Notes: generated from the sequence alone by a model not told the origin. DNA of 10,508 bases from Actinomycetota bacterium (GCA_019347785.1 JAHWKQ010000060.1:1-10508); one strand, 5' to 3'. Positions 1 through 7,614 are shown, counted from the stretch's first letter. Program-made: numbers and translations.

Positions 1-537
1 GTCGTCGAGGTCGTCCAGCAGCGCGGCGCCGATCGTGACGGGGCGGCCCCCCAGCCGCACATCCGCGCGTCCCTCGGCACGGATGCGGTCCTCGGCGTCG
101 GCCAGCACGCCGCGCAGGTGGCCGGTGCCGCACGGTGTGTTGACGACGGCGACGGCCCGGACCGTCGGCAGGCGGTGCGTCGCCAGCAGGACGGCTAGGC
201 CGCCGAAGCTGTGGCCCACGGCGCCGACCGGCTCGACGCCGCGGTCCGACAGCGCCGCCACGGCGCGCGCCACGTCGTCGACGTCGGTCGACAACGTCGT
301 GTCCGCGAAGTCGCCCTCGCTGTCGCCCAGGCCGGTGAAGTCGAAGCGCAGCACGGTGTGGCCGGCCGCGACCAGCCCGCGGGCCAGCGTGACCATCGTG
401 GGCAGGTCCTTGGAGCACGTGAAGCAGTGGGCGAGCACGAGCCCGCGGCCGTCGCCGTCGCCGGGCGCGTCGATCACTGCCGAGAGGCTGCCGCCCCCCG
501 AGCCGGTGAACTCGATCCGCTCCGTGCTCCGCCCCAT
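1..537 (-). CDS. Alpha/beta-hydrolase, N-terminal part of a hydrolase/OsmC fusion protein (partial)
   Basis: The reading frame runs from ATG at 537 to the left edge without a stop (179 codons), so the C-terminus is missing. Visible motifs are the strand-loop AHCFTCSKDL (about residues 36-45), the block LRFDFTGLGDSEGDFADT (63-80), and the nucleophile elbow GHSFGG with Ser110. The HCFTCSKD and FDFTGLGxSEGDF signatures are typical of proteins that join an alpha/beta-hydrolase to a C-terminal OsmC-like peroxide-reductase domain. The segment RADVRLGGRPVTIG (158-170) also fits that family. The catalytic Asp and His and any OsmC domain would lie beyond the window, so the fusion is inferred. The substrate is unknown; the fold suggests a cytoplasmic esterase- or peptidase-like hydrolase. 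No Shine-Dalgarno site precedes the ATG. A TACGCT box 8 nt upstream suggests a leaderless mRNA. The gene is divergent from kgd. Confidence 0.88.
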   Translation of the reverse strand, partial: MGRSTERIEFTGSGGGSLSAVIDAPGDGDGRGLVLAHCFTCSKDLPTMVTLARGLVAAGHTVLRFDFTGLGDSEGDFADTTLSTDVDDVARAVAALSDRGVEPVGAVGHSFGGLAVLLATHRLPTVRAVAVVNTPCGTGHLRGVLADAEDRIRAEGRADVRLGGRPVTIGAALLDDLDD

Positions 538-545
538 GGCGGCGC

Positions 546-551
546 AGCGTA
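546..551 (-). promoter_or_regulatory. Candidate -10 box of a leaderless promoter for the hydrolase gene
   Basis: On the minus strand TACGCT (551 to 546) matches the actinobacterial TAnnnT -10 pattern. It is followed by 8 nt and then the ATG at 537, so transcription would begin at or within a base or two of the start codon. No Shine-Dalgarno sequence is present, which agrees with leaderless translation. No convincing -35 box is visible. Confidence 0.4.
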
Positions 552-573
552 GCGGCGGCGCACCACCCCCGGG

Positions 574-594
574 GCCGGCACAGAGGGTGCCGGC
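574..594. repeat. Perfect 8-bp inverted repeat upstream of kgd
   Basis: GCCGGCAC (574-581) and GTGCCGGC (587-594) are perfect reverse complements around the 5-nt spacer AGAGG. The repeat lies between two divergent genes, where a terminator is not expected. It is better read as an operator or as a structure in a leader transcript. It shares its last two bases with the next inverted repeat. Confidence 0.6.
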
Positions 595-611
595 TACCCT
601 GCGCGGGTAGC
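593..611. repeat. Perfect 7-bp inverted repeat overlapping a possible kgd -10 box
   Basis: GCTACCC (593-599) and GGGTAGC (605-611) are perfect reverse complements around the 5-nt spacer TGCGC. The left arm contains most of TACCCT (595-600), a TAnnnT candidate -10 box for kgd. A protein bound here could therefore control kgd transcription. This is an inference from position only. Confidence 0.55.
595..600 (+). promoter_or_regulatory. Possible -10 box for the kgd operon
   Basis: TACCCT matches TAnnnT. It would give a start point near 607 and a leader of about 100 nt before the kgd ATG at 708. No clear -35 hexamer is seen at the right distance, and in DNA this GC-rich such boxes occur by chance. 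Confidence 0.22.
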
Positions 612-694
612 ATCGTGCGGCAGGCCAGCACCGGCGAGCCGCACCAGGGCGGGCGCCGACACGCCGAACCCGACCGCCCCGGGCAGCAGGCGGC

Positions 695-698
695 AGGA
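695..698 (+). promoter_or_regulatory. Ribosome binding site choosing the kgd start
   Basis: AGGA lies 9 nt before the ATG at 708. The alternative in-frame GTG at 615 would add 31 low-complexity residues outside the conserved N-terminal domain, and no comparable site precedes it. ATG 708 is therefore preferred. Confidence 0.5.
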
Positions 699-707
699 CA
701 CCAGACC

Positions 708-3700
708 ATGGCTGACGACCAGACGACGGAACGCCGCTTCGGCGCCAACTACTGGGTCGTCGACGAGATGTACCGCCAGTACCTCGCCGACCCCGACTCG
801 GTCGCCGAGAGTTGGCATGAGTTCTTCTCCGACTACACCCCCGCCAGTCAGCGTGGCCAGCGCGCGGCCACGGCGTCCCCGACCCGGTCGGCCCCGGCGC
901 CCCCCGTCGGCGACGGCCGCGGCACCGGCGATGCGGGGGAGGCGCCGCCCCGCGAGCGACCCTCCGGCCAGGATCGACGCCCGCGGCCGTCGCGGGAGCG
1001 GCTGCCCGAGGGCGCCACGCCGATGCGCGGCGTCGCCGCGCGCATCGCCGAGCACATGAGCGACAGCCTCCAGGTCCCCACGGCCACGTCCATCCGGGTG
1101 GTGCCCGCCAAGCTGCTGGAGGTCAACCGCAGGATCCTCAACAACCATCTGGCACGCGTGCGGGGCGGCAGGGTCAGCTTCACCCACCTCATCGGCTACG
1201 CCGTGGTGCGGGCGATGACGATGGTGCCGAGCATGCGGTCCAGCTACGCCGAGTCCGACGGCAGGCCCCACGTCGTCCGGCCCGAGCACGTCAACCTGGG
1301 CCTGGCGGTCGACGTGGAGCGCGACGACGGGCGGGTCCTGTTCGTGCCCAACGTCAAGGAGGCCGACACCCTCGACTTCGCGGGCTTCCTGCACGCCTAC
1401 ACCGACGTGGTCAACCGGGTCCAGGAGGACGATCTCGACCCGGCCATGTTCGCCGACACGACGGCGACCCTGACCAACCCCGGCACGGTGGGCACCGTGG
1501 GCAGTGTGCCGCGACTCATGCGCGGGCAGAGCGTCATCGTGGGCGTCGGCGCGATCGGCTACCCGGCCGAGTACCAGGGCGCCGACCCACGGACGCTGGC
1601 CGAGATCGGCGTCGGCAAGGTCATCACGGTGACCTCCACGTACGACCACCGCGTCATCCAGGGCGCGGAGAGCGGCCTGTTCCTCAAGGCCGTCGACGAG
1701 CTGCTCACCGGCGGGCACGGCTTCTACGACGAGATCTTTCGGAGCCTGCACGTCCCCTACGAGCCGGTCCGCTGGCGTGCCGACGAGCACTCCCGGCTGG
1801 TGTCGGACCGGGGGGACGTCCAGGGCGACAAGCTCATCCAGGTGCACCAGCTCATCAACATGTACCGGGTGCGCGGCCACCTCATCGCCAACCTCGACCC
1901 GCTGTCGCTGTCCTACAAGCGCGTCCACCCCGAGCTCGACCCCGCCACCTACGGGTTGACGATCTGGGACCTCGACCGGGAGTTCCTCACCGACGGGCTG
2001 GGCGGGCCCGAGCGGATGACGCTGGGCGACATCCTGGGACTGCTGCGCGACGCCTACTGCCGCACGGTCGGCGTCGAGTACATGCACATCGCGGAGCCGG
2101 CGCAGAAGCGCTGGCTGCAGGAGCGCGTCGAGGGCGTCTCGACCCGGCTGGACCCCGACGACCAGCGCCACATCCTCGGCCGGCTCAACGCCGCGGAGGC
2201 CTTCGAGAAGTTCCTGCACACGAAGTACATCGGGCACAAGCGCTTCAGCCTCGAGGGCGCCGAGTCGACCATCCCCATGCTCGACGCCGTGCTGGAGTCC
2301 GCGGCCGACGACGGGATCGGTCACGCGGTCATGGGCATGGCCCACCGCGGGCGGCTCAACGTGCTCGTCAACATCCTGGGCAAGCGCCCGGAGAAGATCT
2401 TCCGGGAGTTCGAGGGCGACGTCGACCCGGACTCGGTGCAGGGCTCCGGGGACGTCAAGTACCACCTCGGCTCGTCGGGCACGCACAGCTCCCGGTCCGG
2501 CAACGAGATCGAGGTGGCGCTGTCGTCCAACCCCAGCCACCTGGAGGCCGTGAACCCGGTCGTGGAGGGAATGGCGCGGGCGCTCATCGACGAGTTCGGC
2601 GACCGGTCCCCCGACGGGCAGGCCGTCGACATCCTGCCGATCCTGCTCCACGGCGACGCGGGCTTCGCCGGGGAGGGGGTCGTGCAGGAGACGCTGACGA
2701 TGTCCCAGCTGAGCGGCTACCGCACCGGCGGCACCGTCCATCTGGTCATCAACAACCAGCTGGGCTTCACGACGTCGCCCGAGCAGGGTCGCTCCACCAT
2801 CTACTGCACCGACGTCGCGAAGATGGTCCAGGCCCCCATCTTCCACGTCAACGGCGACGACCCCGAGGCCTGTGTCCGCGTGATGCGCCTGGCCTTCGCC
2901 TTCCGCCAGCGCTTCGCCAAGGACGTCGTGGTCGACCTGGTCTGCTACCGGCGCTGGGGCCACAACGAGGCCGACGACCCCAGCTACACGCAGCCGCGGA
3001 TGTACCGCCAGATCGAGCAGCTGCGCAGCGTCCGCAAGCGCTACACCGAGGAGCTCGTCAACCGCGGCGACATCACGGTGGACGAGGCCGAGCAGGCGCT
3101 CGACGACTTCCGCCAGCGCCTGGAGGACGCGCTGGCGCAGACCAAGGAGTCGGGGCCCCCGGCCATGATGGAGGAGCTCGCCGAGCCGCCCGCGCCCGAC
3201 GTCGCGCCCCCGGTCAAGACCGGGGTCAGCCGCGACACGCTGCAGCGGATCGTCGCGCGGGTCACCAGCTGGCCCGACGAGTTCGACGTGCACCCGAAGC
3301 TGGGCAAGCAGCTGCAGAAGCGCGGGAGCATCCTCGACACCGACGCCGTGGACTGGTCCATGGGCGAGATGCTGGCCTTCGGCTCCCTGCTGCTCGAGGG
3401 CTTCCCGGTGCGCCTCGCTGGCCAGGACTCCCGCCGCGGGACGTTCAGCCAGCGCCACAGCGTGCTCGTCGACCACTCCACCGGCGAGGAATTCATTCCG
3501 CTGGCGCACCTGGGAGACGACCAGGCGCCGTTCCGCGCCTATGACTCCCCGCTCAACGAGTTCGCGGCGATGGGCTTCGAGTACGGCTACTCGGTCGCCC
3601 GTAAGGACGCGCTCGTCATGTGGGAGGGCCAGTTCGGCGACTTCGTCAACGGCGCGCAGGTCGTCGTCGACCAGTTCGTCACGGCCGCCGAGGACAAGTG

Positions 3701-4391
3701 GGGCCAGACCTCCGGCCTGGTGCTGCTGCTCCCGCACGGCTACGAGGGGCAGGGCCCGGAGCACTCCTCGGCCCGCATCGAGCGCTTTCTCACGCTGTCC
3801 GCGGCGGGCAACATCCAGGTCGCGCAGCCGACGACCGCCGCCCAGTACTTCCACCTGCTGCGCCGCCAGATGCACCGCGACGTGCGCAAGCCGCTCGTCG
3901 TGTTCACACCGAAGAGCATGCTGCGGGCCAAGGCGGCCACCAGCCCCGCGGCGGCCTTCGAGGACGGCCACTTCCGGGAGGTTGTGTCCGACCCGCGCTT
4001 CGACGGCGACCGCGACGAGGACGCCGCGGGGACGCGCCGCGTGCTGCTGTGCAGCGGCAAGATCGGGCACCAGCTCATCGCGCACCGCGACCAGGAGGGG
4101 GCGCCGGCGGCGGTGGTCCGTGTCGAGCAGCTCTACCCGTTCCCCCGGGAGCAGATCCGCGAGGCGATCGCGCGCTTCCCCGAGGCCGACGAGGTGGCAT
4201 GGGTGCAGGACGAGCCCGAGAACATGGGTCCGTGGGCGTTCATGCACGGCCGCCTGCACCGCATCCTGCGGGAGTCGCACCGCCTGCGCCACGTCGCCCG
4301 CCCGGAGAGCCCCGCGCCCGCCACGGGCAGCGCCAACGCGCACGAGCGCCAGGCGCGGCAGCTCTTCCAGGAGGCCTTCGCCGACCTGTGA
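708..4391 (+). CDS. kgd: Multifunctional 2-oxoglutarate decarboxylase/dehydrogenase (fused E2-type acyltransferase and E1)
   Basis: This 1227-residue protein uses thiamine diphosphate to decarboxylate 2-oxoglutarate in the TCA cycle. As the E1 component of the 2-oxoglutarate dehydrogenase complex it passes the succinyl group toward CoA. Domain order: a short helical N-terminal segment (residues about 9-46, FGANYWVVDEMYRQYL); a Pro/Arg-rich linker (to about 105); a catalytic acyltransferase domain (about 106-335) with the E2 motif DHRVIQGAESG and catalytic His314; then the E1 part. E1 motifs are GMAHRGRLNVL (His546), SSNPSHLEAV (His611), HGDAGFAGEG (His648), GDDPEA for diphosphate and metal binding (Asp717), GHNEADDP (His752), GQDSRRGTFSQRH (His917) and YEGQGPEHSSAR (His1019). 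No lipoyl domain is present, as in mycobacterial Kgd, whose length of about 1230 residues matches. Mycobacterial Kgd is controlled by the FHA protein GarA; whether that applies here is not shown. The stop overlaps the start of the next gene. Confidence 0.97.
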   Translation: MADDQTTERRFGANYWVVDEMYRQYLADPDSVAESWHEFFSDYTPASQRGQRAATASPTRSAPAPPVGDGRGTGDAGEAPPRERPSGQDRRPRPSRERLPEGATPMRGVAARIAEHMSDSLQVPTATSIRVVPAKLLEVNRRILNNHLARVRGGRVSFTHLIGYAVVRAMTMVPSMRSSYAESDGRPHVVRPEHVNLGLAVDVERDDGRVLFVPNVKEADTLDFAGFLHAYTDVVNRVQEDDLDPAMFADTTATLTNPGTVGTVGSVPRLMRGQSVIVGVGAIGYPAEYQGADPRTLAEIGVGKVITVTSTYDHRVIQGAESGLFLKAVDELLTGGHGFYDEIFRSLHVPYEPVRWRADEHSRLVSDRGDVQGDKLIQVHQLINMYRVRGHLIANLDPLSLSYKRVHPELDPATYGLTIWDLDREFLTDGLGGPERMTLGDILGLLRDAYCRTVGVEYMHIAEPAQKRWLQERVEGVSTRLDPDDQRHILGRLNAAEAFEKFLHTKYIGHKRFSLEGAESTIPMLDAVLESAADDGIGHAVMGMAHRGRLNVLVNILGKRPEKIFREFEGDVDPDSVQGSGDVKYHLGSSGTHSSRSGNEIEVALSSNPSHLEAVNPVVEGMARALIDEFGDRSPDGQAVDILPILLHGDAGFAGEGVVQETLTMSQLSGYRTGGTVHLVINNQLGFTTSPEQGRSTIYCTDVAKMVQAPIFHVNGDDPEACVRVMRLAFAFRQRFAKDVVVDLVCYRRWGHNEADDPSYTQPRMYRQIEQLRSVRKRYTEELVNRGDITVDEAEQALDDFRQRLEDALAQTKESGPPAMMEELAEPPAPDVAPPVKTGVSRDTLQRIVARVTSWPDEFDVHPKLGKQLQKRGSILDTDAVDWSMGEMLAFGSLLLEGFPVRLAGQDSRRGTFSQRHSVLVDHSTGEEFIPLAHLGDDQAPFRAYDSPLNEFAAMGFEYGYSVARKDALVMWEGQFGDFVNGAQVVVDQFVTAAEDKWGQTSGLVLLLPHGYEGQGPEHSSARIERFLTLSAAGNIQVAQPTTAAQYFHLLRRQMHRDVRKPLVVFTPKSMLRAKAATSPAAAFEDGHFREVVSDPRFDGDRDEDAAGTRRVLLCSGKIGHQLIAHRDQEGAPAAVVRVEQLYPFPREQIREAIARFPEADEVAWVQDEPENMGPWAFMHGRLHRILRESHRLRHVARPESPAPATGSANAHERQARQLFQEAFADL

Positions 4392-5755
4392 GGAGCTGCG
4401 GACCGCCGCCGGACGCCTCCCGGACGCACGCCGCCGCCGGGCGCGCGCCCGGCTCCGACGACCGGCCCGCGCGGTCGCTGGTCGACGACCTGCTGGGGTT
4501 CGTCGACGCGGGCCCCAGTCCCTACCACGTGGTCGCGGAATGCGCCCGTCGGCTGGAGGCGGGGGGGTTCCGGCGGCTCGAGGAGCGGCGGCGGTGGTCG
4601 CTGGCGGGCGGCGACCGCGTCTACGTGGTCCGGGACGGGGGCAGCCTGGCCGCGGTCCGACTCGGGCGGGCGGCGCCCAGCGAGGCGGGGTTCCGGCTGG
4701 TGGGCGCCCACACCGACTCACCGACGCTGCGGGTCCGCCCCCGGGCCGACGTGCGCCGTCACGGCTACCGGCTTCTCGGCGTCCAGCCGTACGGCGGCGT
4801 CCTGTCGCACACCTGGCTCGACCGGGACCTGACGCTGGCCGGCCGCGCGGTGGTGCGCGGGCGTGACGCCCGGCCCGTCACCCGCCTGGTCCGCCTGCCG
4901 GGCGCGCCGCTGCGCGTGCCGTCCCTGGCGATCCACCTGCACCGCGAGGTGACCGGCGAGGGGCTCAAGCTCGACCCGCAGCGCCACCTCGCACCCCTGT
5001 GGGCGGTCGCCGGCGAGGACGACCCGGGTCTGGCCGAGGCCGTCGCCGGGGAGCTCGGGGTCGAGCCCGGTGACGTGCTGGCCAGCGAGCTGGTGACGGC
5101 GGACACCCAGCCGGCCGCCCGTGGCGGGGCGGGCGACGCGTTCGTGTTCGCGCCGCGCCTGGACAACCTGGCGTCCTGCCACGCGGGGCTGACCGCCCTG
5201 ACCGGCGCCGGGGGAGCCGACGCCACGCAGGTCCTCGTGCTCAACGACCATGAGGAGGTCGGCAGCCGCAGCGCCGAGGGCGCCGCGGGGTCGTTCCTGG
5301 AGGACCTGCTGCGGCGTGTCGTGGCCACAACCGAGGCCCCGGGGCCCCAGGAGCTGGCGATGGCCCTGGCCCGCTCGCAGCTCGTGTCGGCCGACACCGC
5401 GCACGCCGTGCACCCCAACTGGGCCGACCGTCACGACCCCGACCACCGCCCCATGCCGGGCGGTGGCCCGGTCCTGAAGACGGACGCGGGCCAGTCGTAC
5501 GCGACCGACGCGGGCTCGGCCGCCTGGTTCGTCGCGCGCTGCGCCGACGTCGGCGTCTCGGTGCAACATTTCGTCAGCCGCGCCGACATGCCCTGCGGCT
5601 CGACGATCGGCCCGCTGACCGCGGCGCGGCTGGGGGTGGCCACCGTTGACGTCGGCGCGCCGGTGCTGTCCATGCACTCCTGCCGTGAGCAGGCCGCCGC
5701 CGCCGACATCGCGCCGATGGTCGCCGCGCTGCGGGCGCACCTGGAGAGCGGCTGA
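4388..5755 (+). CDS. M18 family zinc aminopeptidase (aspartyl-aminopeptidase type)
   Basis: The 455-residue product is a cytoplasmic metallo-aminopeptidase that removes N-terminal residues from peptides; relatives prefer acidic residues. It shows the full M18 signature: the N-terminal block DAGPSPYHVV, GAHTDSPTLR (His108, Asp110), APRLDNLASC (Asp259), LNDHEEVGS (general base Glu289, zinc ligand Glu290), SADTAHAVHPN (Asp336), GQSYATD, PCGSTIGP and SMHSCRE (His430). All five expected metal ligands are present. The start is GTG at 4388, which overlaps the kgd stop in a GTGA arrangement. AGGAGG at 4369-4374 lies 13 nt upstream, rather far, so translation is probably coupled to kgd. The first 30 or so residues are low-complexity and the conserved domain begins near residue 31. 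No other ATG, GTG or TTG lies in between. The link to kgd appears to be co-transcription rather than a known pathway. Confidence 0.93.
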   Translation: MRSCGPPPDASRTHAAAGRAPGSDDRPARSLVDDLLGFVDAGPSPYHVVAECARRLEAGGFRRLEERRRWSLAGGDRVYVVRDGGSLAAVRLGRAAPSEAGFRLVGAHTDSPTLRVRPRADVRRHGYRLLGVQPYGGVLSHTWLDRDLTLAGRAVVRGRDARPVTRLVRLPGAPLRVPSLAIHLHREVTGEGLKLDPQRHLAPLWAVAGEDDPGLAEAVAGELGVEPGDVLASELVTADTQPAARGGAGDAFVFAPRLDNLASCHAGLTALTGAGGADATQVLVLNDHEEVGSRSAEGAAGSFLEDLLRRVVATTEAPGPQELAMALARSQLVSADTAHAVHPNWADRHDPDHRPMPGGGPVLKTDAGQSYATDAGSAAWFVARCADVGVSVQHFVSRADMPCGSTIGPLTAARLGVATVDVGAPVLSMHSCREQAAAADIAPMVAALRAHLESG

Positions 5756-5758
5756 GCG

Positions 5759-6883
5759 ATGTCCAGCCGCGCCGACCCGCCCGTCGCCGAGGCCGAGACC
5801 GCCCCCCCCTCACCGCCGCCTGCCGCCGGGCAGGCCAGGCCCCGGCCGCTGACCGCGCGCCCAACCATCCGCGTGGGGATCTACGCCTGGGCGGTGGTGG
5901 GGGTCGCCCTCCTGGCCTACCTCGTCGGAGAGGCCACCGCCCAGGTCAGCGTCCTGGTCATCCCGCTGCTGCTGGCGCTGTTCCCCGCGGCCGTCCTGGC
6001 GCCGCCCACGGGAGCCTTGAAGGCGCGCGGGGTGCCGCCCGCCGCGGCCGCGCTCGTGGTCCTGGTGGGGTCGCTGCTGCTGCTCGCCGCGATCGTCGCC
6101 CTGCTCGCCCCCGTCGTCGCCGAGGAGCTGCCCCAGATCCGCCGGCAGCTGATCAGCGGCTACGAGGAGGCCGCGCGATACCTGAAGGCCGGGCCGCTGG
6201 GCTTCGAGCCGATCCAGATGAGCGAGATCACCGCCCGGATACGCGAGCAGCTGCTGGAAACCGAGGGACTGGCCTCGGGGGTGTTCGGCGCCGCCGTCGC
6301 GGTCGCGGAGGGCTTCGCCGGCATGGTGTTCGGCCTCGTCGCGCTGTTCTTCTACCTGAAGGACGGCGAGAAGATCGCGGCGTGGGCGCGTGACCTGTTC
6401 CCCGAAGGCGTCCGCGGTGACGTCGAGCAGGTGGGAACCGGTTCCTGGCACACCCTCGGCGCCTATTTCCGCGGTCAGGTCCTCGTGGCCCTCTCCGACG
6501 CCGTGCTGATCGGCCTGGGGCTGGTGCTCCTGCAGGTCCCGCTGGTCCTGCCGCTGGCGGTGCTCGTCTTCCTGGGCGGGCTGTTCCCGATCATCGGCGC
6601 GGTGGTGGCCGGGTCCGTCGCCGTCCTCGTCGGGCTGGCGACCGGCGGGCTGCTGGCGGCCCTGGCCGTCCTGGCGCTGGTCATCGGCGTTCAGCAACTG
6701 GAGGGCCACGTCCTGGCTCCGGTGCTGCTGGGCCGCGCGACCCACCTGCACCCGCTCGCCGTCCTGGTCTCCCTCACGGCGGGGGCGATCCTGCTGGGTG
6801 TGCTGGGGGCGTTCATCGCCGTGCCGGTCGCGGCGAGCATCGCCCGGGCGGTCGGGTACCTGCGCGGGCGTATCGCCGGCTGA
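5759..6883 (+). CDS. AI-2E family transporter (PerM-like membrane protein)
   Basis: This is a 374-residue polytopic inner-membrane protein. The N-terminal 35 residues are Pro/Ala-rich and probably cytoplasmic. Hydrophobic segments lie at about 41-82 (two helices) and 96-120. A hydrophilic stretch (about 121-172) follows, then a helix at 173-199 ending in the family motif LFFYLKDGEKI. A further cluster covers 239-365, including YFRGQ, the GGLFPIIGAVV helix and QQLEGHVLAPVLLGR. This is the standard layout of the AI-2E transporter family, some members of which export autoinducer-2 or act as Na+/H+ antiporters; the substrate here cannot be told. ATG 5759 follows the aminopeptidase stop by 3 nt, with GGAGAG at 5742-5747 as ribosome binding site. 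It is the third gene of the kgd operon. Confidence 0.93.
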   Translation: MSSRADPPVAEAETAPPSPPPAAGQARPRPLTARPTIRVGIYAWAVVGVALLAYLVGEATAQVSVLVIPLLLALFPAAVLAPPTGALKARGVPPAAAALVVLVGSLLLLAAIVALLAPVVAEELPQIRRQLISGYEEAARYLKAGPLGFEPIQMSEITARIREQLLETEGLASGVFGAAVAVAEGFAGMVFGLVALFFYLKDGEKIAAWARDLFPEGVRGDVEQVGTGSWHTLGAYFRGQVLVALSDAVLIGLGLVLLQVPLVLPLAVLVFLGGLFPIIGAVVAGSVAVLVGLATGGLLAALAVLALVIGVQQLEGHVLAPVLLGRATHLHPLAVLVSLTAGAILLGVLGAFIAVPVAASIARAVGYLRGRIAG

Positions 6884-6913
6884 GCCGACAGCGACGCGGT
6901 GAGTAGCGGTACC

Positions 6914-6942
6914 GTGACTCGTGTGATCCACGGGGCTATGAT
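6914..6942 (+). promoter_or_regulatory. Sigma-70-type promoter giving a leaderless mRNA
   Basis: GTGACT (6914-6919, four of six matches to TTGACA) and TATGAT (6937-6942, five of six to TATAAT) are separated by an optimal 17 bp. The expected transcription start, about 7 nt after the -10 box, falls at or next to the GTG at 6950. It is the best promoter match I found in the window and separates the membrane-protein/PH-domain pair from the upstream operon. Confidence 0.6.
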
Positions 6943-6949
6943 CGCGACC

Positions 6950-7117
6950 GTGAGAAACAAGTTCTTGTGGGTCCTGGTCGTGGGCTTCGCGTTCTTCTTC
7001 ATCCTCCAGTCTCCTCAGGAGGCTGCCGAGTTGGTGAGGGAAGCGCTGGCCTTCACGCGCGACGTGATCGACAGCGCCGCCACCGCGTTCGCCGAGTTCA
7101 TCCGCAACCTGACGTGA
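6950..7117 (+). CDS. Small single-pass membrane protein of unknown function
   Basis: The product is 55 residues starting at GTG 6950. A hydrophobic helix occupies residues about 5-19 (FLWVLVVGFAFFFIL). It is followed by QSPQEAAELV and an amphipathic helical tail of about 35 residues ending in FAEFIRNLT. It is predicted to be anchored in the cytoplasmic membrane with the tail on one face; topology is not determined. In-frame starts exist upstream (GTG 6899, ATG 6938), but ATG 6938 lies inside the TATGAT box. The spacing from that box to GTG 6950 fits leaderless translation, so 6950 is preferred. The next gene, a PH-domain membrane protein, starts 4 nt after the stop, which suggests a common transcript and perhaps a common complex. 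I recognise no characterised family. Confidence 0.72.
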   Translation: MRNKFLWVLVVGFAFFFILQSPQEAAELVREALAFTRDVIDSAATAFAEFIRNLT

Positions 7118-7121
7118 TCTG

Positions 7122-7598
7122 ATGGGTGCGGAAACGCGCTACCTGACCTACAACGAAGAGGTCGTCCGCACCGTCCGCCGCCATCCGTCCGTGCTGCTGC
7201 CCTCAGCGGGACTGGCCGTCGTCGCCGTCGTCGCGGCGTTCCTGTTGAGCCCCACCTACGGCGCGGACTGGATCAGCGGCGCCATGTGGTGGCTCGCGCT
7301 GCTGGCCGTGTTGCGCCTGGTGTGGCGGTCCGCCCACTGGTGGCACGACCGCATCACGGTCACCGACCGGCGCATCTTCGAGACGTCGGGCATCTTCACC
7401 CGCAGGGTGGCGACCATGCCGTTGCGACAGGTCACCGACCTGACGTTTCGTCGCTCCCTTCTCGGGCGGGCGTTCGGATACGGGGAGTTCGTGCTCGAGA
7501 CGGCCGGCCAGCACCAGGCCTTCGAGCACATCCGCTTCCTGCCCAACCCCGAGGACTTCTACCGGACGGTGATGTGGCTGGTGTTCGGCCGCGAGTGA
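7122..7598 (+). CDS. Membrane protein with bacterial PH domain (bPH2/YdbS-like)
   Basis: The 158-residue protein has two membrane helices near the N-terminus (about 24-43 and 54-70). A cytoplasmic-type bPH2 domain follows (about 72-150), with the hallmark order DRITVTDRRIFETSGIFTRRVATMPLRQVTDL (76-107, conserved TDRR and MPL-[RK]-VTD), SLLGRAFGYGEFVLETAG (112-129), and a closing helix with FLPNPEDFYRTVM. Members of this family are small membrane proteins of largely unknown role; they have been linked to envelope functions in a few bacteria. There is no good Shine-Dalgarno site before ATG 7122. The gene starts 4 nt after the preceding small membrane protein and is probably translated by coupling. 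It ends 16 nt from the convergent split-barrel gene, with no evident terminator in the gap. Confidence 0.9.
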   Translation: MGAETRYLTYNEEVVRTVRRHPSVLLPSAGLAVVAVVAAFLLSPTYGADWISGAMWWLALLAVLRLVWRSAHWWHDRITVTDRRIFETSGIFTRRVATMPLRQVTDLTFRRSLLGRAFGYGEFVLETAGQHQAFEHIRFLPNPEDFYRTVMWLVFGRE

Positions 7599-7614
7599 CA
7601 CGACCGGCCGGGCG

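Noticed and set aside
35..610. Plus-strand open frames opposite the left-edge hydrolase
   Set aside because: The minus-strand frame carries clear hydrolase motifs; the plus-strand products are low-complexity Arg/Ala/Pro shadows.
615..707. GTG 615 as the start of kgd
   Set aside because: It adds 31 non-conserved residues, while ATG 708 has a ribosome binding site and begins right at the conserved N-terminal domain.
594..4721. A very long open frame (1375 codons) on the minus strand opposite kgd
   Set aside because: It is exactly antisense to a fully conserved kgd, has no recognisable domain, and its composition (rich in Val, Ala, Arg, Leu, Asp, His) is what codon-phased GC-rich antisense DNA gives.
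4718..5740. Minus-strand open frame opposite the M18 aminopeptidase
   Set aside because: All metal ligands and family motifs are on the plus strand; this frame shows no domain.
6907..6914. CGGTACCG palindrome near the small membrane-protein promoter
   Set aside because: It is only 8 bp without a spacer or second copy, and could easily occur by chance in this composition.
5810..6931. Minus-strand open frame opposite the AI-2E transporter
   Set aside because: It encodes an extreme Asp/Gln/Arg/His-rich sequence, the complement of a hydrophobic membrane protein, and covers the promoter region too.
7599..7614. Terminator between the convergent PH-domain and split-barrel genes
   Set aside because: The 16-bp gap holds only a CCGGCCGG palindrome (7604-7611), which cannot form a stem with a loop.
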